Shown piece after piece: positions 1 through 8,780 of a stretch of DNA of 33,925 nt. The stretch spans positions 1 through 33,925 of the forward strand of contig JBDIVL010000045.1 in the NCBI GenBank assembly GCA_039794405.1, given 5' to 3'. Source of the DNA: JBDIVL01 sp039794405. Its GTDB lineage: Bacteria; Planctomycetota; Brocadiia; Brocadiales; Brocadiaceae. The translations under genes and the position numbers were made by a program. Below the pieces are notes generated by a model. That model saw nothing but the letters and a program-made list of their open reading frames with translations. It was not told the origin of the DNA and made no database searches. How positions within the stretch are numbered: the stretch's first letter is position 1; the number at the start of each line of letters is the position of its first letter.

Positions 1-209
1 TTACACCAAGAGGAGAATTTTCTATAATCCTGGCGGGGGCTATCGCAATGAGCCACAATGTGCCTTATCCATTAGGATCACTTACCGGCATCTATGTACT
101 TCTGAGCGCCATCCTTGGCAGTATTATGATGAAAGAAGCCGATTGGATTGTAAAATGGTTTGTAAAAAGGAGAGATAAGGAAACCGTCCAAGCGAGTGAA
201 AATGTATAG
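1..209 (+). CDS. C-terminal end of a CPA-family cation/proton antiporter (partial)
   Basis: An open frame enters from the left edge (first full codon at base 3) and ends at a TAG at 207-209, giving 68 residues. It begins with TPRGEFSIILAG, the RGEFS-type motif typical of a late membrane helix in Kef/Nap-like CPA2 antiporters. One more hydrophobic helix (about residues 32-47) and a charged cytoplasmic tail rich in Lys, Arg and Glu follow. The family exchanges Na+ or K+ for protons across the inner membrane. Only the last two helices are in view, so substrate and regulatory domains cannot be judged. No TrkA-type domain follows the helices here. Confidence 0.6.
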   Translation, partial: TPRGEFSIILAGAIAMSHNVPYPLGSLTGIYVLLSAILGSIMMKEADWIVKWFVKRRDKETVQASENV

Positions 210-531
210 CTACCGGATCTACTGAACGCTTATATTTTCAGTAGTCAAGATATTTCATGATTTGTTGTATTATGCATCTAATGACAAGTTATTTTACATA
301 AAAATATTGACATGTGTTTACGAAGATACTACAAAAAAGCCTTATGAAAACATCTTTATTTGTAAAAATTCCATCACAAGAAGGATTTTATTTGGATCAG
401 AAAATAGAAATTCTGTCCTCTCCTGTTACTCCACCTTAAAATCAACCTGCACCTCAGGCATCAAGTCGTTTTTGTTTTATTCCCCAATATTTAGAAGTTT
501 TTTGTTTAACTTTTTTAGAACTAAAAATAGG

Positions 532-659
532 TAACAATTTAGTTTATTGAAAAAAACTCTGTACGAATGGTATTTATTGTAGGGGCAGGTTTGAAACCTG
601 CCTTACGCAGCATATAATACTTTGTTATTGTTGGAATTTTTCAAAAAACTAAATTGTTA
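532..659. repeat. MITE-like 128-bp inverted-repeat element
   Basis: The ends TAACAATTTAGTTT (532-545) and AAACTAAATTGTTA (646-659) are a perfect 14-bp inverted repeat, and A/T-rich pairing continues inward. The centre holds a 9-bp hairpin, GGCAGGTTT-G-AAACCTGCC, at 584-602. There is no coding capacity. Size, ends and central palindrome are those of a non-autonomous miniature transposon or large REP-like element. It fills most of the gap between the antiporter tail and the prfC remnant; the rest of 210-681 shows nothing I can support. Confidence 0.55.
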
Positions 660-681
660 TGATTATTGATAATAAGATTAT

Positions 682-2030
682 ATGGATATTTCAACTCCAA
701 CGGTAATTACGAACACTAAATTAAAAAGTATGAGTGAAGAGATACGACGGGAATCATCGCGCCGTCGTACTTTTGCGATTATTTCGCATCCAGATGCTGG
801 CAAAACAACGCTAACGGAGAAACTTTTGTTGTATGGCGGGGCTTTAGACCTTGCTGGTTCAGTTACAGCGAAGAAAAGGCAGAGGGAAACCGCTTCGGAC
901 TGGATGGAGCTTGAGAAAAAAAGGGGAATTTCCATTTCCTCAACGGTTCTCCAGTTTGATTACGAAAACTACAGACTGAATTTGCTTGATACACCCGGTC
1001 ACAAAGATTTTTCGGAAGGTACGTATCGCGTATTAATGGCTGTCGATGCGGTAATTATGGTCATTGATGCTGGGAAAGGTGTCGAGAGTCAAACCCGCAA
1101 ACTCTTTGAGATCTGCCGGAAGCGATTCTGGATGATGCACACTGTGGTTTTGAACGGGATGCCGTTCTCCAAGGAAAGACAACACCGATTTTTTTTGGAA
1201 GCGCGGCTAACAATTTTGGTGTGGAGTTTCTTTTGAAGGGATTCCTGGAGTATTCATCTGGCCCTGCCCCCCAGAAAAGCAATAAGCGGCTGTATCCCGT
1301 TGGATAATCTTCACTTCTCCGGGTTTATTTTTAAAGTCCAGACGAACATGAACCCACTGCACAGGGATCGAATGGTTTTTGTAAGAGTTTGTTCCGGAAG
1401 ATTCTATCGTGACATTGCGATACACCACGCGCGCCTTGGAAAAGAAATACGGCTATCAAGTTGCCATAATGTTTTTGGTCGTAACCGGGAAATCGCCGGG
1501 GAAGCTTATCCCGGCGATATCATCGGTTTTGTAACGAGAGCAGATTTTCGTGTCGGAGATACAATCAGCACGGACCCGGATTTAATTTTCGAGGAGATTC
1601 CACGGTTTGCTCCTGAGTGTTTTGCTTTTCTGCATAATTCTTTGACATCAAGTTATAAATCTTTCCGCAAAGGCGTGGAACATCTTCTTGCCGAGGATAT
1701 TGTGCAGGTTTTATCTGCATGAACATAAGTGCAGCCTGCCCCTTTTAGGGGCGGTAGGACACTTACAATTTGAAGTTATGCAGTATCGCCTTAAAGATGA
1801 ATATGGGGCTGAGTCCAGGTTAGAGTCCATGCCATGGAATGTTCTTAGATGGGGGTGGACACCCCTTTGAGTGATACGGATTTAAAACAGTCTATACCAC
1901 ATGGCGCTGCATTGGGTATTGACGAACAAGGACGAAAAGTTATTCTCTTTCAGTCTGAATGGTCCTTAAAGTATTTTTCGGAAAAGAATCCTTCGATAAA
2001 ACTTTCTGATTCACCCAATAAAACCAAATG
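682..2030 (+). pseudogene. prfC: peptide chain release factor 3 (RF3) pseudogene
   Basis: Translations in successive frames are collinear with RF3, the translational GTPase that recycles RF1/RF2 from the ribosome. Bases 682-1120 give the G domain: P-loop HPDAGKTT, the switch region around KKRGISI and G3 LDTPGHKDF. After LFEICRKR the frame changes, and the next RF3-like stretch (frame from about 1127, with TTPIFFGSAANNFGVEFLL) lies far downstream in normal RF3. A large internal part including the NKxD motif is therefore missing. Further RF3-like blocks follow in other frames: FSGFIFKVQTNMNP to the AEDIVQV region (1300-1722), LGAVGHLQFEVMQYRLKDEY (about 1740-1868) and a tail to 2030. There are at least three frame changes plus one deletion, so the gene cannot make RF3. 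RF3 is dispensable in many bacteria. A start at 730 (MSEEIRRES) is also possible. Confidence 0.9.
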
Positions 2031-2235
2031 AAGGGAACATTTTGAACTCAGGTATGAGTATATCGATGATTTGATATTTCTCATAATACCTTGTGGCTAT
2101 AAAATTAAGAAGAAAGGCAATTTGAATTTAAAACCAAAGTGTCCTCTATGTCATGCGCACGCACTGTTGTTTTACGAAACACCGCCAGAAAGTTTTTATC
2201 TTTATATTTCAACAGAGGAAAATGGAGGAAACATT

Positions 2236-2577
2236 ATGATACCTGAAGAAAAGGAGTCTATCAGGAAGGAGATTGACCTGCGGATTGCAAAGGCGAAGAA
2301 AACCATCGAAAGGCTTCATGATCAAATAAAACCGATTGAGGTTAACGACGGATCGATTGGCAGGGTCACACGGATGGATGCAATTCAGCAAAAGAGTATG
2401 TTGGAGGCTAATCTCCGGTCAGCAGAGGAGTCACTGACTAAACTTGAGCAGGCGCTCGACAATCTTGATAAACCTCATTTTGGGATGTGTGTGAGGTGCC
2501 AAAAGCAAATCCCGCTTGAACGCATACTCGCCATCCCTGAAACAAGGCTTTGTGTTAGGTTAGCTGCGCTTCTATGA
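2236..2577 (+). CDS. DksA/TraR-like coiled-coil zinc-finger protein, last Cys missing
   Basis: A 113-residue protein. I chose ATG 2236 because GGAGGA (2224-2229) lies six bases upstream; longer in-frame starts have no site. Residues 5-78 form a charged helical hairpin and 85-109 match the C4 zinc finger of DksA/TraR proteins, which bind RNA polymerase through the secondary channel and tune initiation. The finger has C85-x2-C88, the expected 17-residue spacer with IPETRL, and C106, but the fourth ligand is Leu109, and the protein stops four residues later. Zinc binding may be weak or lost. The DksA-tip Asp-Ala pair is not obvious, so a TraR/YteA-like role or early decay is possible. It stands alone between the prfC remnant and the SulP gene. 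Confidence 0.75.
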   Translation: MIPEEKESIRKEIDLRIAKAKKTIERLHDQIKPIEVNDGSIGRVTRMDAIQQKSMLEANLRSAEESLTKLEQALDNLDKPHFGMCVRCQKQIPLERILAIPETRLCVRLAALL

Positions 2578-2811
2578 TTTGAAATTTTTTATTGACGCAA
2601 GAGTTTGAGATTGTATAATGACATTTTCATCATAAATTAACACTTAGAAATATAACATCCAATCCAATGTAAAAATACACCTGTCTGATCAAATAGTAGC
2701 TATGAAAAGTTTGCATACTTCCCTTTTAGTGTAAACACGTAGCGTTAGCACATCATTAACTAATAAATTCCCTTGAATTTTAAAAAATATTTAAATCCCC
2801 AGGAGGACAAT

Positions 2812-4395
2812 ATGTTTAATTTTTATCTTAAAAAGTGTGCAAATATGAGGGATGATATATTGTCCGGCTTAACCGTTATGCTGGCGCTAATACCAGAGGC
2901 AGTGGCATTTTCTTTCGTTGCTGGTGTGCAACCTCTGGTAGGTTTATATGCTGCCTTTATCGTGGGATTTGTTACTGCGGTCATTGGTGGAAGGCCAGGA
3001 ATGATATCTGGTGCAACGGGGGCCCTGGCAGTTATTATGATCGACCTTGTCTCGAAGCATGGAGTAGAATACCTGTTTGCCGCAGTTGTATTGATGGGTA
3101 TTATTCAGATAACCGCAGGGATTTTACGCTTAGGCAAGTTTATTCGATTGATACCCCATCCCGTCATGCTTGGTTTTGTCAACGGTCTTGCAATCGTTAT
3201 CTTTCTCTCCCAGTTACAGCATTTCAAAATACCAGGAGAAACAGGTGCATCGGCCTGGATGAGTGGAACACCCTTATGGTTCATGGTGGGGATAGCAGGA
3301 ATTACTATGGCGATTATTTATTTTTTGCCACGACTAACACGTGCAGTTCCTGCTTCCTTGATTGCCATCATTGTGGTTACGGCAGCGGTAGTAGGATGCA
3401 ATATCGATACCTTAAAGGTAGGTGACATGGCTTCTGTCGCCGGAGGGCTACCGCAATTTCATATCCCCGTGATTTCTCTAAACTGGGAAACTCTCAGGAT
3501 TATTGCTCCATATTCTGTTATCCTTGCTGCTGTTGGTTTGCTGGAGTCCCTGATGACCGTAACCCTGATAGATGAATTGACCGAGACCCGCGGAAATAAC
3601 AACAAAGAATGTCTTGGTCAGGGTATTGCAAATGTAATTTCTGGTTTCTTTGGTACAATGGGAGGATGTGCGATGATTGGCCAGAGTATGATCAATGTGA
3701 ATTCCGGTGGACGGGGGCGGTTGTCGGGAATTACTGCTGCAATATCTTTGCTCTTGTGTATTTTATTTGCTTCGAGGTTTATAGAAATGATTCCACTTGC
3801 TGCGTTGGTGGGAGTTATGTTTATGGTCGTATTCAGCACGTTTGAATGGACAAGCTTCCGCATTATCCGTAAAATCCCGCGAGCCGATGCATTTGTGTTG
3901 ATTCTTGTCTCTGGTGTGACGGTGTTTACTGATCTTGCTATTGCAGTAGCAGCCGGAGTAATCGTTTCTGCCTTAGTTTTTGCATGGAAAAGCGGCAAAC
4001 ATATCAAAATCTACTCATACATAAATGAACATGGTTTTGGTATCCACGATTTGCACGGCCCGTTGTTTTTTGGATCTGTACGAAAATTTCTTGATTATTT
4101 TGATCCACATAAGGATCCGGAAGATGTAGTGATAGATTTTAAACATTCCCGGGTCTGTGATCATTCAGGTCTTGAAGCTATTAAATCACTGTCAGAGCGT
4201 TATCTCAAACTCGGAAAGCGTTTGCATCTGAAACAGCTTAGCACAGAGTGCCAACTTCGTTTAAAAAACATGGAGGACTTTATTATGATAAACATTATAG
4301 ACGAACCACAATACCTCATGTTGCCAGGTACCGAAGAACGGCCAAAATTAGCGCCACATCTTAGCACAAAACATCTGGCAGGAAAATCCTCTTAA
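2812..4395 (+). CDS. SulP-family anion transporter with C-terminal STAS domain
   Basis: A 527-residue inner-membrane transporter. ATG 2812 has AGGAGG (2801-2806) five bases upstream; a TTG at 2773 is also in frame but has no such site. Residues about 10-395 are a run of hydrophobic helices beginning with the family pattern RDDILSGLTVMLALIPEAVAFSFVAGV, followed by GLYAAF and the GATGA segment. Residues about 405-505 form a STAS domain with the conserved DHSGLEAI helix start. SulP proteins carry sulfate, bicarbonate or other anions, usually with Na+ or H+; sequence alone does not fix the substrate. No carbonic anhydrase or sulfur-assimilation gene is adjacent. A TrkA-like or antiporter partner is a possibility because CPA-type antiporters lie on both sides. 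Confidence 0.9.
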   Translation: MFNFYLKKCANMRDDILSGLTVMLALIPEAVAFSFVAGVQPLVGLYAAFIVGFVTAVIGGRPGMISGATGALAVIMIDLVSKHGVEYLFAAVVLMGIIQITAGILRLGKFIRLIPHPVMLGFVNGLAIVIFLSQLQHFKIPGETGASAWMSGTPLWFMVGIAGITMAIIYFLPRLTRAVPASLIAIIVVTAAVVGCNIDTLKVGDMASVAGGLPQFHIPVISLNWETLRIIAPYSVILAAVGLLESLMTVTLIDELTETRGNNNKECLGQGIANVISGFFGTMGGCAMIGQSMINVNSGGRGRLSGITAAISLLLCILFASRFIEMIPLAALVGVMFMVVFSTFEWTSFRIIRKIPRADAFVLILVSGVTVFTDLAIAVAAGVIVSALVFAWKSGKHIKIYSYINEHGFGIHDLHGPLFFGSVRKFLDYFDPHKDPEDVVIDFKHSRVCDHSGLEAIKSLSERYLKLGKRLHLKQLSTECQLRLKNMEDFIMINIIDEPQYLMLPGTEERPKLAPHLSTKHLAGKSS

Positions 4396-4682
4396 GGAAG
4401 CAAGGTATTTTCTTAAATATTAATATTTGTTGTAACGGTTGAGTTTTTGAAAAAAATCAAACGGGTATTTTTTGATACGAAGTAAATATGGTATTTTTAG
4501 TTTAATTGCAGCTATAAATACAAGAGTTATTTTACATGCAACTAAATGTTGATAAAATCTTGACAAATAAGTAAACAGAAGTATACTAAACCTAAGAATA
4601 ATAATTACAGTCCGGTGAAATTGCCAATATCTACAAAAACCACCAAAAACATTCATGAAGTCTTTATATTTTTCTCATACTC

Positions 4683-7508
4683 ATGCATACGATAAAGTTG
4701 AAACAGACATTTACAACACTCTTAATTTTTCTGTTTTACTTTTATGGAATATGTTTGCCCCAAGGAAAAGCAGAAAAAGTTTCGATAGCGAAGGACTCCC
4801 AGCAAGATCCTGCCAATAATAAAAAAGAGACAGGGTTTTTCGTTGAAACAGGAGACCTTTCCCCGGAGAAATCTTTGCAAGTTGTGACGGAAGAGAATCT
4901 CCAAAGGAAACCCCTTGATGGGGAACACAAATCAATTGTTGTACAGAATGGGATTTCTTTAAAAGATAAAGAAAAAAATGTATACTCACGTACATTTCCA
5001 CAAATACTTTTCAGCATATCCGGTATTATATCTGTAATAAAGGAAAAAAAAGATATTCAGGAAGAATTATCTCTTGATAAAGATTATCAATCAATCGCTA
5101 CAGAGAAAGAGATTTCCTCAAATAATATAGAAAAAAATGTTTCCCAAACTACATCAGCACAGGATTGTTCTGCTACGTCAGTTTCGGAGATACAATTCTC
5201 TCCTTTAGAGCAACATGGAATACAGAAACCTACCATAGATAAAAAACCTTCTCAGGATACTGCAAGCGACAAAAACTTTCAGGAAAATATTTCTATACAT
5301 GAAGATGATCAAAAAATTGCCGTAGAGGAGAATATCTCCTCTGTTACATCTCCAGCAATACTTTCTCCTGATAAAGAAGGTTCTTCTTTGACTGAGGAAG
5401 AAAAGGGGGATCAAGTATCGGTTATCGATAACGAACAGCAGCGAAATACGTCTGATGAGGAAAAAACACCTTCCCTGGAAGAAGAGAAATTGCCAATTAA
5501 TCACCAGGTAAACACCGATGAGAAAGAATCTCAGGATATAAAAGAGAATGATATCTCTTCTCATGTATCAGAACCTTCTCCTACAACTGCGTATGAGAAG
5601 GAAACTCTTCCTGAATCTGTTATTGAGGATAGTGAAAATTCAAAGGAGGCATCTCATATCAATGAAGACAAGGAAGGGATTATTATAAATAAGGATATGC
5701 TTTCGGATGTTAAAGAAAAGGAAACCCTTTCTATCACATCTACGGCAGTACCCTCTACTCCTTCTCCCGGTAAAGGAGAATCATTGGTGAAAGAAGAAAA
5801 GGGTACACAATCGTCTAAAGTTCCTGATGATCAGCAAGGAATTGTCCCCGATGAGGAAAATGTTCCTCTCTTACGAGAAGAAAAATCACCAATCAATTAC
5901 CAATCAATGAGCAACGAGAAAACGATACCTCAGCATAGAGAAGATGAAAATATTTCTTCTTCTCCGTCAGAACTTCCTACTACGGACGTCCGTGAGAAGG
6001 AATCTTCAGCAATAGAAGGGACCCAGACAGATGCCGGAGAAAGTAAATATCTTCAAGATGCTCCTGAGAATGGGGCATTACCATCTTCTCCTATAAACGA
6101 GCCTTCAAATAAAACAGAGGTGGAGGCGTCAATGCCGTTAAACAGAGATACTCAAGAATCAAATGAAGAAATACATCTGCAAAAATCAGTTGGAGATATA
6201 AAAGAAGGGGAAGAGGAGATAAAATATACATGGAAAATCTGGCATTCTGATCCAACCCATAGTGTCATCCTTGCTGTTGTTATTACCCTTGTTGCTGCCA
6301 AAATAGGCGGGTGGACAGCAAGGATGATAAAGTTTCCCGGTGTTGTAGGAAAATTAATACTGGGGATGATATTAGGGAACATGTATCTCCTTACTGGTTC
6401 TGATTATTTTGATTTCCTCAAGACAATGCCATTTCTTAAGATGATATCTTACTTTGGGACATTGGTACTTCTTTTAACCGCAGGGCTTACCACAGATCTT
6501 AGGGCAATATTACGGGTGGGAGCCTCTTCTTTTCTTGTGTGTTTAGGTGGTATCGTTGCTCCTGCCGGGTTGGGAATTATCGTGAGCCACTTTCTTCTTC
6601 CGGATACCTCTGATGGTGCAAAACTACTTTTAGCTATTATTCTTTGTAATTCAAGTACTGGCCTATTACTTGCGATCTTGAGTGAATTAAAGGCGATGAA
6701 TACCCTGGAGGGAAGGGTAATAGCAGGTGCAACGATTCTTACTGATATTGTTGCAATATTGACTTTTGGTGTAGTTAGCGGAGTTGTTGTCAAAGGTGGA
6801 GTTTCCCTGCTCGGTATATCAGTTAGCTTTGGCATTGCAATATGTTTCTTAGTAATCGCTGTAATAATCATATTTAAGTATGGTGAAAAATTTGGGAACT
6901 TTCTGACGAAAAGATTGACAGAGGGTATCAATATCCCAATTGTTGTAATTTTATCTCTTTTGCTGGCCTTTATGTTCGGATCGGTTGGACTCCATACGGT
7001 GATCGGGGCGTTTATTGCCGGTTTGTTTCTGCGAAATGTAAAGTTGAGGGATTCAGACGATAGGGAACACCGCAACGTTGAATCATTTATAAGACCATTT
7101 TATGTGATCCTCGTACCGATACTTTTTGTTAGAGTGGGGGCTCAGGTGGATTTAAAAAGCTTTTTTAATATAGATGCAGTACTTCTTGGCCTTGCTATTA
7201 CAGGTGCAGCTCTCATAGGGAAGATGTTTTGTAGTATTTGTCCCGTCGAGAAAGGGATAAATCGTCTTGCTATAGGTATAGGAATGGCGACGAAAATGGA
7301 GGGGACCCTAATCTTAGCTGGAATAGGGAGAGATATAGGAATACTGAATGATACGGTGTTTTCTTCTATTATTATGGTGATTGTGCTTACTTCAACGATA
7401 TGTCCTTTTCTTATGAAGGTACTCTTACTCAGGAAAAATAATATCCGTTACGAAGGTATTTGTATCGATGCAGAAAAAAAAGTATTAGAGAAGGTTGGTG
7501 TAAATTAA
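4683..7508 (+). CDS. CPA2-type Na+(K+)/H+ antiporter with long acidic repeat-bearing N-terminal extension
   Basis: A 941-residue protein. Residues 8-28 are a signal-peptide-like hydrophobic stretch. Residues about 30-515 are low-complexity, rich in Glu, Ser, Lys, Pro and Asp, and predicted disordered. Two divergent copies of a block of about 90 residues (about 221-308 and 351-441) share SP.KEGSSL/KGESLV..EEKG, DEE, EEKLPINHQ/EEKSPINYQ and SE.SPTT/SELPTT. From about 525 a complete CPA2 transporter domain follows (HSVILAVVITL, GKLILGMILGN, the CNSSTG loop, AGATILTDIVAIL). The acidic pair normally found mid-membrane is T687-D688 rather than Asp-Asp, which would favour electroneutral exchange if alignment confirms it. 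The domain exchanges monovalent cations for protons. The extension probably faces the periplasm, if residues 8-28 are cleaved or anchor it there. CPA2 proteins rarely have such a domain. Confidence 0.85.
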   Translation: MHTIKLKQTFTTLLIFLFYFYGICLPQGKAEKVSIAKDSQQDPANNKKETGFFVETGDLSPEKSLQVVTEENLQRKPLDGEHKSIVVQNGISLKDKEKNVYSRTFPQILFSISGIISVIKEKKDIQEELSLDKDYQSIATEKEISSNNIEKNVSQTTSAQDCSATSVSEIQFSPLEQHGIQKPTIDKKPSQDTASDKNFQENISIHEDDQKIAVEENISSVTSPAILSPDKEGSSLTEEEKGDQVSVIDNEQQRNTSDEEKTPSLEEEKLPINHQVNTDEKESQDIKENDISSHVSEPSPTTAYEKETLPESVIEDSENSKEASHINEDKEGIIINKDMLSDVKEKETLSITSTAVPSTPSPGKGESLVKEEKGTQSSKVPDDQQGIVPDEENVPLLREEKSPINYQSMSNEKTIPQHREDENISSSPSELPTTDVREKESSAIEGTQTDAGESKYLQDAPENGALPSSPINEPSNKTEVEASMPLNRDTQESNEEIHLQKSVGDIKEGEEEIKYTWKIWHSDPTHSVILAVVITLVAAKIGGWTARMIKFPGVVGKLILGMILGNMYLLTGSDYFDFLKTMPFLKMISYFGTLVLLLTAGLTTDLRAILRVGASSFLVCLGGIVAPAGLGIIVSHFLLPDTSDGAKLLLAIILCNSSTGLLLAILSELKAMNTLEGRVIAGATILTDIVAILTFGVVSGVVVKGGVSLLGISVSFGIAICFLVIAVIIIFKYGEKFGNFLTKRLTEGINIPIVVILSLLLAFMFGSVGLHTVIGAFIAGLFLRNVKLRDSDDREHRNVESFIRPFYVILVPILFVRVGAQVDLKSFFNIDAVLLGLAITGAALIGKMFCSICPVEKGINRLAIGIGMATKMEGTLILAGIGRDIGILNDTVFSSIIMVIVLTSTICPFLMKVLLLRKNNIRYEGICIDAEKKVLEKVGVN

Positions 7509-7542
7509 CGTATTCAACTTACGTGGTTTATAGTATTCAAGC

Positions 7543-7659
7543 GATGAAACCGAACAGTATTTTAGATCGGGTGGCACGGACAAACTGGTTTGTCCGTGAT
7601 GGTGTAATCAAATCCTGGTTCATTTTATTTGGTTTCATTATATTCTGTTCAGTTTCATC
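7543..7659. repeat. MITE-like 117-bp element with central palindrome
   Basis: Imperfect 15-bp terminal inverted repeats, GATGAAACCGAACAG (7543-7557) and CTGTTCAGTTTCATC (7645-7659), match at 14 positions. Near the middle is an 11-bp perfect inverted repeat, CACGGACAAAC-TG-GTTTGTCCGTG (7575-7598). There is no convincing reading frame. It sits between two blocks that recur together at 8463-8500, which suggests insertion into an older repeat. Confidence 0.5.
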
Positions 7660-7701
7660 TATTGGATGCTATAGTACATCTTTCATTATATGAAAGTCCA
7701 A

Positions 7702-7822
7702 GGTTGGTTCAGTCTTGTAGATTGAACCATGCGTTTGGAATTGATGCATGGCCTTTGATTAGTGCCAGGCATAGGCAAACGTACCAAACGTTTCGGCTCA
7801 ATCGCAGACGGTTGAACCAACC
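7702..7822. repeat. 121-bp inverted-repeat region
   Basis: GGTTGGTTCA (7702-7711) and TGAACCAACC (7813-7822) are a perfect 10-bp inverted repeat. A short hairpin GGTTCA...TGAACC (7706-7727) uses the left arm again, so two folds compete. No gene is visible inside. Probably another small palindromic repeat, or a terminator region after the antiporter gene. Confidence 0.35.
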
Positions 7823-7900
7823 ATGACAATACTCCCGAAAAAGTACAAAAATTTATGTCCAGATACTGTCTTTCGAGATTAGAAAATAGCTAGAAATAAC

Positions 7901-8413
7901 ATGAAGGGCCTATCTATCAATGCAATAATCCTTATTGCCATAGCATTATTTGTCAATACTGGTTTTGCAGTAAAAATGTTCAACAAATACCATAAAATGA
8001 AAGAATCCGGATACCTGAGAGAAAAAACTTTTCAGGAGCAAATGGAACAAAGGGTAATGAAATGCTTTGGTAACAGAGAAGAGTTACATAATTTGATTCG
8101 TGATTTTGTACAATATAGAGAGGCTGCAGAAAAGATTATGAATTCCTTCAAGGATCAAAGTCAGCAATTAAATTTGGCAAACAGAAAACTCGAAGATTCA
8201 AAAAGAAAATTTGAGGATGAAAAGGGCCAATTACAAAAAGAAATATGGATATTAGAGGATTCATTAACTCAAATGAAAAATACAATAAGGGAAAAGGATT
8301 GGAAAATTTACGAACTTATTGAGAATTTAGAAACGGTAAAAGAAGCATTATTAAAAAGACAACTTGAGGAGCGATCAGAAGTACCAAGCAGATGGCATAT
8401 TTCCGTTCAATAG
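7901..8413 (+). CDS. single-pass membrane protein with long coiled coil, unknown function
   Basis: A 170-residue protein not recognised as a named family. Residues 5-24 are a hydrophobic N-terminal helix (AIILIAIALFVNTGFAV), either a membrane anchor or an uncleaved signal. Residues about 50-155 are heptad-like and strongly charged, a long coiled coil. The only Cys is in MKCFGNREEL. The start ATG 7901 lacks a strong ribosome binding site, though the membrane helix begins immediately after it. It is followed by an AT-rich gap and stands between the antiporter and the first multi-spanning paralogue, with no sign of an operon. A scaffold or envelope-associated role is only a guess. Confidence 0.6.
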   Translation: MKGLSINAIILIAIALFVNTGFAVKMFNKYHKMKESGYLREKTFQEQMEQRVMKCFGNREELHNLIRDFVQYREAAEKIMNSFKDQSQQLNLANRKLEDSKRKFEDEKGQLQKEIWILEDSLTQMKNTIREKDWKIYELIENLETVKEALLKRQLEERSEVPSRWHISVQ

Positions 8414-8780
8414 GCAAATGTTAGGATTAAAATTCTGTAAAGCTTAATTTTCCTCATTTTTACAACTTACGTGGTTTAAAGCATTTTTCATTATATGAAA
8501 CCCCTCCGGCTTAATGACGGCTCTATCTTTCTATAATTTTATTCATACGTAATCTTACGTTTATATTTTATCAATAAAGTTTATAAATAATGAATTATAC
8601 AATAATATTGAAATAGTTAAGGAGTAATGTATAATTTATAAATAATGAAATTGTATGATCTCCTTACAAATATAAGTAAATGTAAATTGAATGGTATATT
8701 CCTTTTTATATTCATTGAAGAATTGACACGTAAAGATGCCAAAAACTTATTTGTTGGCATTTACATAAGGAGGAAAGCCG
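8414..8780. other. AT-rich intergenic region with short repeats
   Basis: No gene is visible. CAACTTACGTGGTTTA (8463-8478) and TTTCATTATATGAAA repeat sequences seen at 7515-7530 and about 7680-7695. A 15-bp direct repeat TTTATAAATAATGAA occurs at 8580-8594 and 8635-8649. A TTGACA at 8723-8728 may be a -35 box, though the -10 is poor. A hairpin ATGCCAA...TTGGCAT (8736-8760) sits just before the ribosome binding site of the next gene. Confidence 0.4.

Noticed and set aside
262..534. 90-residue open frame after the antiporter tail
   Set aside because: No ribosome binding site, irregular composition, and its end runs into the MITE-like element; judged non-coding.
5205..5564. Minus-strand frames across the acidic extension
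   Set aside because: Antisense of Glu/Ser-rich codons gives Phe/Leu-rich shadows; no start signals.
6449..7075. 208-residue minus-strand open frame
   Set aside because: Lies wholly within the antiporter domain on the other strand; membrane-protein coding often leaves such antisense frames.
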